Notes under the pieces: generated by a model | The model's input: only the letters and a program-made list of their open reading frames with translations | What the model was told of the DNA's origin: nothing | Database searches by the model: none | NCBI RefSeq assembly: GCF_007859865.1 | Contig: NZ_SJPI01000003.1 | Coordinates: 558,001 to 622,000, forward strand | Length of the DNA: 64,000 bases | Direction: 5' to 3' | Origin: Rubripirellula amarantea | GTDB lineage: Bacteria > Planctomycetota > Planctomycetia > Pirellulales > Pirellulaceae | In this document: piece by piece, positions 46,353 to 54,144 of the stretch | How positions within the stretch are numbered: position 1 is the stretch's first letter | Layout of the letters: each line of letters starts with the position of its first letter | Position numbers and translations under genes: made by a program

Positions 46353-47650
46353 GAGGTCAGTCGCGGGAGAGGAGGGAATGGCGTAGCTTCGATTGCTAAG
46401 TAAGTCTTCGCAATGATCTGACTTAGTCTAAGGTCCAACTGGAACGTCGGTCTACTTGTGATCGAACACGTGGATGCGTTTCGCATCGGCGGTAGAACAT
46501 TGAACCACTTGATGGCAGAGTCATGAAGCACTTGGCGGCAAAGCCTAGACAAGTACCTTCAACCATCTTCGTGTTTGTCCTACCGCTGGACGGACTGCCT
46601 TCGTGAAACGGAGGCTCGACCAGCTTCTCGTGTTTCAGCACCCGTAATTTCGTGCCCCCAATTAGTGGTGTCAAGCATGCGGAAGGATTGTCGCGTCGGT
46701 CCAGCGCAAATTCATGTCCAGAGCGACGAAGCAAACTTGAGATGATGCCTCAAAAATCTGTCATTTTTACGCTCCTGAATCGTCGCGATGACACCCATCC
46801 GTGCCTTCTGGACAACCCAACCATGGACTTTGCGTAAGCCAGAGAAAAAAAGTTTTCAGCCTTTGCTTCGTCGGCCAGGGGAATGTTGCGGTTCTGCGGC
46901 GCGTCTAAATATGAAGGATTTGCGGGGAAATGCAGATCATGTGCATCTAAGACATCAATGGATGCGTGTGCCGGTGATTCTCGTTTGCACGACAAAACCG
47001 CTGATAGTGGCTATTCGCAATCAAACACACTAAAGAGTTACCCCCATTTTTCTCGAAACATACTCTCGGACAAAGAACCAAACAGCAAACGTTTGTCAGA
47101 TCAGCTCCTTCGGGAGATGATTCGGGAAGCGGATTCTGCGAAGTTCGGAGTCCAACCCAGGGGGGATTCTGGGATGCAAACGATGAAGAGGTTTGGGAAA
47201 AGGCAGTTGTCTTCTCTCGTCCCTCTTTGCCGTCAGCGACTTGGCGATCATCGCCGAGCGGTCCATACGACAACATGATTGGACACGCAACGATTCGTTG
47301 CGCGTCCATTGATGTTGATTGGCTGGAACGCTGGGCCTCAATCGCCAAGACACTTCGCAGCTTCTGCCCCAACCGATGACGCTTTGTCGCGTTAGCGGAT
47401 GACTTATTAAACAAAACCGCGAGGATCCCGCTAGGCAAGTGTCGCAAGATGCAAACCGGCTGGCTTTGACCCAACACCGAAGTTTAATCCAAGGATTCGT
47501 GACCAGCGACCCACCGCAGGACCCACGAAAGCAGTCGATCAGGACCGATTGTTCGGAAAGAACCCAAGTGAACGAAAAGCCGACAGAGTGATGGTTACCG
47601 ACGCACCATCTCTCGAGGGAACATTAACGAGGCGTTATGGAGAACCTAGT
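46353..47650. other. Gene-poor 1.3 kb stretch
   Basis: This is the longest stretch without a supported gene. Short open frames exist on both strands but lack family matches, ribosome binding sites and coding character. It contains a near-perfect inverted repeat at 47281-47307. It must hold the promoters of the divergent floA and HTH-receiver genes. Decayed coding sequence cannot be ruled out. Confidence 0.5.
47281..47307. repeat. 27-bp inverted repeat
   Basis: GGACACGCAACGA and TCGTTGCGCGTCC form 13-bp arms around a single T, with one mismatch (A/C). No T-tract follows, so this looks like a protein-binding palindrome or a mobile-element relic end rather than a terminator. Confidence 0.6.
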
Positions 47651-48223
47651 ATGAAGGTCTTCACAACTGGACAGGTCGCCAAGATCTGTAAAGTGGCCCC
47701 AAGAACCGTGTCAAAATGGTTCGATTCGGGGCGTTTGAAAGGCTACCGCATTCCTGGATCCCAGGACCGGCGTATTCCACGAGAATACTTAATCAAATTC
47801 CTCAAGGAGCATGGTATGCCCCTTGGAGACTTGGAAGACGAAGCGATGGCAAAGTGCCTGATCGTCGCCCAAGACCAAATCTTGATTGAGAATCTCAAGC
47901 GTGAATTGCCACCTGAGAAATCGTTCAAGGTTGCGGTTGCAGCAAGCGGCTTTGAAGCCGGCATCCAAGCCGAGTCCTTCAATCCCGATTGCATCATCGT
48001 CGACTTCTCGATCGGTAAGATCGAGGCAGTTCAGATTTGTCAGAATCTGCGCAAGAACATCGACTTCACTGACATTATTTTGATTGCTCTGCTACCTGAT
48101 GACGGGCAACCAATGAGCTTCGACCGAAGCAGCATCAACGAAACGTTCAAGAAGCCGTTCGACGCCCACTTGTTGGCTGAACGACTCCGAACGCTTGTCG
48201 GTGCAAAGAAAGAGCTGGTCTAA
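47651..48223 (+). CDS. BldC/MerR-like HTH protein with a degenerate receiver domain
   Basis: The start at 47651 is preceded by GGAG 8 nt upstream and gives MKVFTTGQVAKICKVAPRTV, an excisionase/MerR-type winged helix (helix-turn-helix about residues 6-26, wing RIPGSQDRRIPREYL). The C-terminal 110 residues resemble a CheY-like receiver: CLIVAQDQILIENLKREL at the first strand, IIVDFSIGK with an Asp at the phosphoacceptor place and TFKKPFD with the conserved Lys, but the acidic pocket is weak and the Thr/Ser switch is lost. A DNA-binding regulator common in planctomycetes. A terminator follows at 48308. Confidence 0.8.
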   Translation: MKVFTTGQVAKICKVAPRTVSKWFDSGRLKGYRIPGSQDRRIPREYLIKFLKEHGMPLGDLEDEAMAKCLIVAQDQILIENLKRELPPEKSFKVAVAASGFEAGIQAESFNPDCIIVDFSIGKIEAVQICQNLRKNIDFTDIILIALLPDDGQPMSFDRSSINETFKKPFDAHLLAERLRTLVGAKKELV

Positions 48224-48307
48224 ACGACCAGTGGTAAAAACTCGCCCAAAGCGATTGAAAGGATTCAATCAAAGCGGGCTAGCGAGATCCTAAAAGCCTC
48301 GTCGACT

Positions 48308-48345
48308 GGCGTCTTCTGTCCCCGCAGACAGAAGACGCCTTTTTT
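48308..48345 (+). terminator. Rho-independent terminator after the HTH-receiver gene
   Basis: GGCGTCTTCTGTC (48308-48320) and GACAGAAGACGCC (48327-48339) form a perfect 13-bp stem with a six-base loop, followed by six T (48340-48345). Confidence 0.95.
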
Positions 48346-48510
48346 CGTTGGCTAACGAAGGTTGGCGGACTTCGGGTTAGGGTGTTCGCAGATGAGTCGT
48401 ATTCGAGGGATCGCGGTTTCAGCCGGTATGAGGTGTCAGCCGGTATACTGGCTAGTTCATGCTGACCGGCTCACGCGTCCGTATTCCCGGTAACCCTCCG
48501 ACAAGTAACT

Positions 48511-48999
48511 ATGTCCCACTTCGATTCTGATGGCCAAGCTCACATGGTGGATGTCTCCACCAAAGCGGTCACTTCCCGCACGGCAGTTGCTTCGGGCGAG
48601 ATCTCGATGTCACCGTCAACTAAAAGCTCGATGATGGCCGGCGAGAACCGAAAGGGCGATGTGCTCGGGGTAGCTCGTTTGGCCGCCATTTCGGCCAGCA
48701 AGTGGACGAGCCACTTGATTCCGCTTTGTCACGCCATTGCGATCGAAGCGGTTGCGGTTGATTTTCAGTGGGTCGACGGACCGCAAGACAGCTCCGCCCG
48801 CCTGGTCTGTCAGGTCAAAGTGACGACCTCGGCTAAGACAGGGGTGGAAATGGAGGCCATGACGGCTGTTTCGGTCGGACTATTGACCGTCTACGACATG
48901 ATCAAGTCGGTCGACCGAGCCGTGGAAATCGGCCCGATTCGGCTGGAACAAAAGTCGGGTGGCAAATCAGGGGAATTTTCTCGGTCTGGCTCTCTTTAG
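48511..48999 (+). CDS. moaC: Cyclic pyranopterin monophosphate synthase MoaC
   Basis: This 162-residue enzyme makes cyclic pyranopterin monophosphate with MoaA in molybdenum cofactor synthesis. MVDVSTKAVTSRTAVASGEI, KGDVLGVARLAAISASK with the substrate-binding Lys, and SHLIPLCHAIAIEAVAVDF plus MEAMTAVSVGLLTVYDMIKS with the catalytic residues are the family motifs. Length fits. It is not next to other moa genes in the window; mogA is 28 kb away. A TATACT element at about 48445-48450 lies in a duplicated TCAGCCGGTAT context upstream and may be its -10. Confidence 0.96.
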   Translation: MSHFDSDGQAHMVDVSTKAVTSRTAVASGEISMSPSTKSSMMAGENRKGDVLGVARLAAISASKWTSHLIPLCHAIAIEAVAVDFQWVDGPQDSSARLVCQVKVTTSAKTGVEMEAMTAVSVGLLTVYDMIKSVDRAVEIGPIRLEQKSGGKSGEFSRSGSL

Positions 49000-49048
49000 T
49001 TGGTTGTCGGGCTCGAACGTATTCGGTTCTGTTGCCTAGGGAGTGAAC

Positions 49049-49086
49049 TCAGTACACTGCCCGCAGTATTCAGTACACTGCCCGCA
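49049..49086 (+). promoter_or_regulatory. Two 17-bp direct repeats with a 21-bp period before the polyprenyl synthase gene
   Basis: TCAGTACACTGCCCGCA occurs at 49049-49065 and again, identical, at 49070-49086. The 21-bp period equals two helical turns, as in tandem operator half-sites. They lie about 65-100 bp upstream of the start at 49150, in the 150-bp gap after moaC. Confidence 0.5.
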
Positions 49087-49149
49087 ACATGCAGTGTTTT
49101 AGTCACACGATATTCCCCTCGATTTCCTGCACCGAAGGAACCTCCTCAG

Positions 49150-50253
49150 ATGGATTTGACCTCAGTGGCCGGTGATACGTCTCGCCCCAGTGCGGCGCAC
49201 CAGACCGGCTCCATCGACGAATCGAACGCACGGGGAAACCGAGAACGGCTGTCTGGCCCCCGCACGAAGGACAAGGTAGCCGAGGCTTTGCTCGCTAAAT
49301 TGTATGGTCCCATTCTCGGGGAACTGGTCGCCGTTGAACAACAACTCAATAGCGAACTGCAGAGCCCCTACGAGGCCATTGGTCAATTACTTCGCCACGG
49401 AACCCAGCTCGGCGGAAAGCGAATACGCCCCGCTCTAGTGATGCTCTCGGGCAAGTGCGTGGGCGAAACCACGGATATGCATGTGACCTTGGGGTCAATC
49501 ATCGAGATGGTTCATACGGCGACGCTTATCCACGACGATGTCCTGGATGAAGCCGAAGTACGACGACACGTTTCGACCGTGAATGCAAAGTGGAGTAATC
49601 ACACCAGCATCCTGCTGGGCGATTACCTCTTCTCGCAAGCGTTCTGCCTCGCCGCCAAACTTACTTCGCTCGAAGCATGTCAGTGGGTCGGCGAAGCCGC
49701 TCGTTTGGTCTGTGAAGGTGAAATGAGGCAAGTGCTTCAACGCGATGCACTCGACATCGACGAAGAAACCTACTTCGACATCTTGCGAGGAAAAACGGCT
49801 GAACTGTGCCGCGTATCTTGCGAGCTCGGCGCACGCACGGCGGGCGGCACCGATGATGAGGTCGAAGCGATGGGGACATTTGGCAATGCTTTGGGAATCG
49901 CCTTTCAAATCGCGGATGATTTCCTTGACCTTTGGGGTAGCGACGAAACGGTTGGCAAGACACTTGGCACCGATATCGAACAGGGCAAGATCACGCTGCC
50001 TATCATTCGACTGTTGAGCGTTGCTGACCCGAAGACTCACGCGCGTGCTTTAGAAATCCTAAAGGGCCCCAGCGATAAACGCGTTGAAGCGATTCTGCCG
50101 TTTCTTGATGCGTGTGATGCACGAGCATACACCGAGGCTACCGCTCAGAGATTTCGTCAGGTGGCGGTAGACGCATTGGCCAAAATTCCCGATAGCGCAG
50201 CGAAAGAATCCTTGCTCGCGATCGCAGACTTCTCAGTAGAGCGGCGATTTTAG
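49150..50253 (+). CDS. Long-chain polyprenyl diphosphate synthase
   Basis: The start at 49150 has AAGGAA about 10 nt upstream; the frame's extension to 49000 runs through the direct repeats and is unlikely to be coding. The protein has about 367 residues and an N-terminal arm of about 55 residues. GGKRIRPALVMLSG, LIHDDVLDEAEVRR (first DDxxD) and IADDFLDLWG (second Asp-rich motif) are the isoprenyl synthase signatures. It condenses isopentenyl diphosphate onto allylic diphosphates to give the long side chain of quinones (IspB-like), though the chain length cannot be read. Cytoplasmic. Confidence 0.92.
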   Translation: MDLTSVAGDTSRPSAAHQTGSIDESNARGNRERLSGPRTKDKVAEALLAKLYGPILGELVAVEQQLNSELQSPYEAIGQLLRHGTQLGGKRIRPALVMLSGKCVGETTDMHVTLGSIIEMVHTATLIHDDVLDEAEVRRHVSTVNAKWSNHTSILLGDYLFSQAFCLAAKLTSLEACQWVGEAARLVCEGEMRQVLQRDALDIDEETYFDILRGKTAELCRVSCELGARTAGGTDDEVEAMGTFGNALGIAFQIADDFLDLWGSDETVGKTLGTDIEQGKITLPIIRLLSVADPKTHARALEILKGPSDKRVEAILPFLDACDARAYTEATAQRFRQVAVDALAKIPDSAAKESLLAIADFSVERRF

Positions 50254-50337
50254 GCGAGACGGCGCTGGCAGTATGCCTGCTGGAAGGACATAATGGGAAT
50301 CGAACCTATTGAATTCCCTCCTTCCCACAGCCCGCCC

Positions 50338-51849
50338 ATGAATTCCCTTAATCGTCGTCAATTTGGCACCCTCGTTGCCGCAACCGCTGCCACGACTTCA
50401 CTGAAACCAGCTTGGTCGCAATCTCCCAACGAACAACTCGGCGTATGCATCGTCGGTCTCAATGGTCGCGGTGGAGAACACATCCGCGGATTCAACAAAG
50501 ACCCTCGCACTAATATCACGGCAATTGTGGATATCGATCCCGGTGTTGCCGAGAAACGTGCTGACCAAATCGCTGAACTTCAAGGAACGCGTCCAGCCGT
50601 TTACGCAGACGTGCGTAAGGCGATCGATGTTGGCGGTTTTGACTTGCTCTCGTGTGCGACACCCAACCATTGGCACGCCTTAATCGGCATCTGGGCGATG
50701 CAAGCTGGCAAAGATGTTTACATCGAAAAGCCGATTAGTCACAACATCCACGAAGGTCGGGCGCTTGTGGCAGCGGCCAAAAAGTATGGTCGGATCTTTC
50801 AAACGGGAACTCAATGTCGTTCAAGCGATGCCTGCGTTGAAGCGGCCAAGTACATCGCCGAAGGCGGCGTTGGCGAAGTAAATTTTGCACGCGGTCTTTG
50901 CTACAAACGTCGCAAGTCAATTGGAGCGTTGGGCAACTACGCCATTCCCGAAGGTGTTGATTTCGATTTGTGGAGCGGGCCGGCGACGTTCACCGAACCC
51001 AAGCTGACTCGCCAGAACTTTCACTACGATTGGCACTGGCAACGTCACTACGGCAATGGTGACTCGGGCAACCAAGGGCCTCACCAAACCGATATTGCTC
51101 GATGGGGACTCGGACTCAATCGGCACCCCGAAGCAATCCTCAGCTACGCGGGACGGTTGGGATATCAAGCCGAACGCAAAGACCCTAACTACGTCGACGC
51201 TGGCGACACCGCTAACACTCAAGTCTCGATCTACGACTATGGTGATAAGTGCATGGTCTTCGAAACTCGTGGTCTTGATGTGACCGAATCGGCTGGCCCA
51301 GAGGTCGACGCGATGTTCGGCAAGGGCGGCGGCAACAAAATCGGCGTTATCTTCTACGGTTCGGAAGGTTACGTTGCACAAACGCAATACGATCAGTGCC
51401 GTGTCTTTGATCCTGACATGAAGATGGTGAAAGAGTTCAAGAGCCGTGACGTCGGTGACAAGCACTTCGCCAACTTCCTTGATGCCGTTCAAGCTCGCGA
51501 CGAGTCAATGCTTAACGCGGACGCCATGACGGGCCACTTGTCGGCAGCCGTTGCTCACTTGGGCAATACATCCTTCTACCTCGGTGAAGACAACAAGGCT
51601 TCGGTGGACGAAATTGAAAAGGCGGTTTCAAGCATCAAGAGTCTCGACAACGATGCAAGAACGCTTGAGCAAACAGTTGCCCACCTTCGATCCAACCATG
51701 TCGATTTGGAAGCGACACCTTTGTCGCTGGGCCCTCTGTTGAAGTTTGATCCCGAAACCGAGCGATACACGAACAACGAGGAAGCCAACCATTGGCTCAC
51801 TCGAGAGTACCGCGCCGGCTTTGAAGTTCCCGACGCCGAAAACGTCTAG
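50338..51849 (+). CDS. Tat-exported Gfo/Idh/MocA family oxidoreductase
   Basis: The start at 50338 gives a twin-arginine-type signal (LNRRQFGTLVAATAATTS) and about 503 residues. Upstream frame to 50293 lacks this. The mature part opens with LGVCIVGLNGRGGEHIRGFN, the Rossmann NAD(P) loop, followed by the EKPISHNIHEGRALV motif with the conserved Lys of the EKP triad. The Gfo/Idh/MocA family oxidises or interconverts sugars and inositols; planctomycetes carry many exported copies, mostly of unknown substrate. A strong terminator follows immediately. Confidence 0.9.
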   Translation: MNSLNRRQFGTLVAATAATTSLKPAWSQSPNEQLGVCIVGLNGRGGEHIRGFNKDPRTNITAIVDIDPGVAEKRADQIAELQGTRPAVYADVRKAIDVGGFDLLSCATPNHWHALIGIWAMQAGKDVYIEKPISHNIHEGRALVAAAKKYGRIFQTGTQCRSSDACVEAAKYIAEGGVGEVNFARGLCYKRRKSIGALGNYAIPEGVDFDLWSGPATFTEPKLTRQNFHYDWHWQRHYGNGDSGNQGPHQTDIARWGLGLNRHPEAILSYAGRLGYQAERKDPNYVDAGDTANTQVSIYDYGDKCMVFETRGLDVTESAGPEVDAMFGKGGGNKIGVIFYGSEGYVAQTQYDQCRVFDPDMKMVKEFKSRDVGDKHFANFLDAVQARDESMLNADAMTGHLSAAVAHLGNTSFYLGEDNKASVDEIEKAVSSIKSLDNDARTLEQTVAHLRSNHVDLEATPLSLGPLLKFDPETERYTNNEEANHWLTREYRAGFEVPDAENV

Positions 51850-51886
51850 GCTGGTCGCACGTAAACCTTCGCTTTCAAACTTGAAA

Positions 51887-51925
51887 CCCGCAATCGGAAC
51901 GATTTCCGATTGCGGGATTTTTTTT
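51887..51925 (+). terminator. Terminator between the convergent oxidoreductase and membrane-protein genes
   Basis: CCCGCAATCGGA (51887-51898) pairs with TCCGATTGCGGG (51905-51916) around a six-base loop, followed by A and eight T to 51925. The T-run includes part of the stop codon of the convergent gene on the minus strand. Confidence 0.93.
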
Positions 51926-52361
51926 AACCGCGAATCTTGACAAACCCCGAGATCATCACAATCGCGGTGGCAAGCACAACTAGCATTGTCAAGTATTTGG
52001 GACGACTGTTGCGAATGAATGCCAACTTCTCGCTGCGTCCGACCATCGCCGCTGCAAGAAAGAAAACAACAAACGCCATCAGCATCTTGGTTCCCACTAA
52101 AGCGTGATACAAACCATCGCCTTTGTGATTGGGAATCGCTCGGAAATAGTTGTAGAAACCGCTGACGAGAAACAACAGCACTCCGCCGTGCACGAATCGC
52201 TTCCAACGCCCCATCAACGCGGTGGCAAGCGTTTGGTGCTCGGCGTCACTGATTTGCTTCGCAGCGGGCATCAACGCCAAAAGCGTAAACACGCTGCCGC
52301 CGACTAAGGTGATCGCGGTCCCCACGTGTACGACTCGCGAAATAACGTCGATCCAAAACAT
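51924..52361 (-). CDS. Small CopD/HemJ-like four-helix membrane protein
   Basis: The start at 52361 has AGGA 8 nt upstream and gives MFWIDVISRVVHVGTAITLV. The 145-residue protein has four hydrophobic segments, with the pattern of histidines in RVVHVGT and RFVHGGVLLFLVSGFYNYF that resembles CopD/HemJ-type (UPF0093-like) membrane proteins, which bind heme or copper. The assignment is by pattern only. It is the last gene of the kinase-dynamin-TolQ cluster, 43 nt after the C39-like peptidase gene, and its stop lies in the terminator of the convergent gene. Confidence 0.55.
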   Translation of the reverse strand: MFWIDVISRVVHVGTAITLVGGSVFTLLALMPAAKQISDAEHQTLATALMGRWKRFVHGGVLLFLVSGFYNYFRAIPNHKGDGLYHALVGTKMLMAFVVFFLAAAMVGRSEKLAFIRNSRPKYLTMLVVLATAIVMISGFVKIRG

Positions 52362-52404
52362 AAATGTATCCTGCCAATGCTCAAGTGCTAAAAGGTTGAT
52401 GGGG

Positions 52405-53304
52405 TTAAGTCGGCGATCTTGGTGCCAACACGATCGCTTCGTCTCGATAAAGCACTCGCAGGTCTTCCTGGCTCCACGCCTCACGACCGATTGCTGGATC
52501 ACCAATGTCTACCATCCCATCTGGCTTGATTCCAAACAAGACGACAGAGTGACGAAAGCCCGGAGCCCATCCGTATCGACGAACGTATTTCGGATCGGCA
52601 CCGAATCGAGGTAACCCGACGACAACAATGCAGGGATAGGGTCCGCTCTCGATCAATTCGATTGCCGTAGCCTTTATCACCATTGGCCTGGTGTTTTGAC
52701 CCGCAGTCGCTTTGACCAACCCTCGCCACAAGCCCAGCGAGGGTGTGCCTCTTGCATCCGTCAGACACCATTGCACCATTTGAGCTTCCGACACTTCCAC
52801 TCCGGACGCTCGCAACAATGTTGCTCCCGCCGCTGCGCTGCACGTTCGATCATGAGATTGAATGCACACTCCGCCGTCGGCCCATTGGTTTCCTCCGTAG
52901 ACGGGACGAAAGAGCGGTTGAAGAATGGGTTGGAACAACGTAGCAACCATCAAGAACAACAAACTGACCGCTCCGAACACTTGTCTCCATTTCGGGCGAC
53001 GTGGAAGTCGGTACGCAGCCCCCGCTGCGACCGCCAACGCGATCACGGTAAGGTTGGACCAAACGATCGCGGCTGATGAGGGAATCCAATTTGCCCAAAA
53101 GATTCGATCTTTACTGAAGAAGATCAGTGCAAGCGATGACAGTGCAGCGATGGAAGCAATCCATGACGACCAATGCGAAGGCACTGATGGCTGAGAACCT
53201 AGATCTGCGAACTCGCTTGGCGGTCGAAGCCACATTGCCATAGCAATGGCAACTAGCACCCCCAATGTTCCCATCGTGCCAATTGCAATCCAAAGGTCGC
53301 TCAT
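52405..53304 (-). CDS. Membrane-anchored C39-like cysteine peptidase
   Basis: The 299-residue protein has about four hydrophobic helices (IAIGTMGTLGVLVAIAMAMW, SSWIASIAALSSLALIFFS, NLTVIALAVAAGAAY, FGAVSLLFLMVATLFQPILQ) and then a C39-like domain from about residue 140. The Gln and nucleophile Cys of GGVCIQSHDRTCSAAAG, the His in FRHSVVLFGI and the Asp in DIGDPAIG are all present, so the peptidase could be active. The C39 fold processes leader peptides at double-glycine sites in other contexts. There is no ABC transporter here. It starts 15 nt after the TolQ-like gene in the operon. Confidence 0.75.
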   Translation of the reverse strand: MSDLWIAIGTMGTLGVLVAIAMAMWLRPPSEFADLGSQPSVPSHWSSWIASIAALSSLALIFFSKDRIFWANWIPSSAAIVWSNLTVIALAVAAGAAYRLPRRPKWRQVFGAVSLLFLMVATLFQPILQPLFRPVYGGNQWADGGVCIQSHDRTCSAAAGATLLRASGVEVSEAQMVQWCLTDARGTPSLGLWRGLVKATAGQNTRPMVIKATAIELIESGPYPCIVVVGLPRFGADPKYVRRYGWAPGFRHSVVLFGIKPDGMVDIGDPAIGREAWSQEDLRVLYRDEAIVLAPRSPT

Positions 53305-53319
53305 GATGCACCGTAGCCG

Positions 53320-54144
53320 CTAACCGGAAGCATCGCCGGTTCCACGCGGCGGCACGGAAGGAGGTTGCTGGACGACCGGCGGCTGCGAACTTATGGGAGC
53401 CGCTTTCGTCACCGGCTTGGCCGCCGTAGCCGCTGGCGTTCGAGTTCGTGATGTCGGTCGCCGCTTAATGGGAGCAAGAGCATGTTGAGACTGGTAAGCC
53501 ACGTCAGCAATCAAAGCGTCGACTCGATTGCGACACACCGCGTAGATTGCCAGTGACGGAATCGCAACGATCAATCCACCCACTGTCGTTACGAGTGCTT
53601 GGTAAATTCCTTCAGCCAAGTCGCCTGCACCGGCCGCTCCGCGCGTCGTCGCAACCTGCTGAAAGGCAAAGATCATCCCGGTAACGGTGCCCAACAATCC
53701 CACCATCGGTGCGATGTTGCCAATCACAGATAAATACTCAATTCGCCGCATTAGCCTTGCTGCTTGAGCCGCCAAAGAATCTTCGACAGCCTTTTCGACC
53801 TCGTTCCATCCCAAGTCAAGTTCCGACAAACCCGACAACAACACAACGCTAAGTACACTCGGCTCTCGGCGGCACGCGGCGTCGGCTTCGGGCAAGCGGC
53901 CGGTCAAGAGCGCCTGTCGCACAGCATCCGATACACCATCGGGAACAATCTCTCGTCGCCTTAACGACATAACTTGATCAAATGCTAAGTAAGCAGCCGA
54001 AACACTAAGCGCAAATAAAACGATCAAAATCAGCAGGCCAAAAATTCCACCGCTGAAAATGACGTCGACCCACCCCGTTCCTTGGTCCTCGTCGAGTACG
54101 ACGCCATTCTGTGCCCACACCAAAGCGATCCTCAAACACATCAT
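53320..54144 (-). CDS. MotA/TolQ/ExbB family proton-channel protein
   Basis: The 274-residue protein has an N-terminal segment with a first helix (IFGLLILIVLFALSVSAAYL), a cytoplasmic insertion DAACRREPSVLSVVLLSGLS typical of TolQ/ExbB, and two further helices (LSVIGNIAPMVGLLGTVTGM and LVTTVGGLIVAIPSLAIYAV) with the TxxGL and GxxxAIP-like motifs of this family. The C-terminal 60 residues are a Pro/Ala/Lys-rich tail. Such proteins form proton channels with ExbD/TolR, but no ExbD gene is in the window. The ATG at 54144 overlaps the stop of the upstream dynamin gene by 4 nt (ATGA), so translation is coupled. Confidence 0.9.
   Translation of the reverse strand: MMCLRIALVWAQNGVVLDEDQGTGWVDVIFSGGIFGLLILIVLFALSVSAAYLAFDQVMSLRRREIVPDGVSDAVRQALLTGRLPEADAACRREPSVLSVVLLSGLSELDLGWNEVEKAVEDSLAAQAARLMRRIEYLSVIGNIAPMVGLLGTVTGMIFAFQQVATTRGAAGAGDLAEGIYQALVTTVGGLIVAIPSLAIYAVCRNRVDALIADVAYQSQHALAPIKRRPTSRTRTPAATAAKPVTKAAPISSQPPVVQQPPSVPPRGTGDASG

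Noticed and set aside
46423-46734. A 103-codon open frame on the minus strand in the gene-poor stretch
   Set aside because: No ribosome binding site, no recognisable domain, an Arg/Ser/Pro-rich composition typical of non-coding frames, and no link to neighbours.
47281-47307. The 27-bp inverted repeat as a terminator or insertion-sequence end
   Set aside because: There is no T-tract, no second copy in the window and no transposase nearby, so neither reading is supported. It is kept only as an inverted repeat.
49000-49149. Extension of the polyprenyl synthase gene to 49000
   Set aside because: The extension translates through two exact direct repeats and begins at the moaC stop; the start at 49150 has a Shine-Dalgarno-like AAGGAA.
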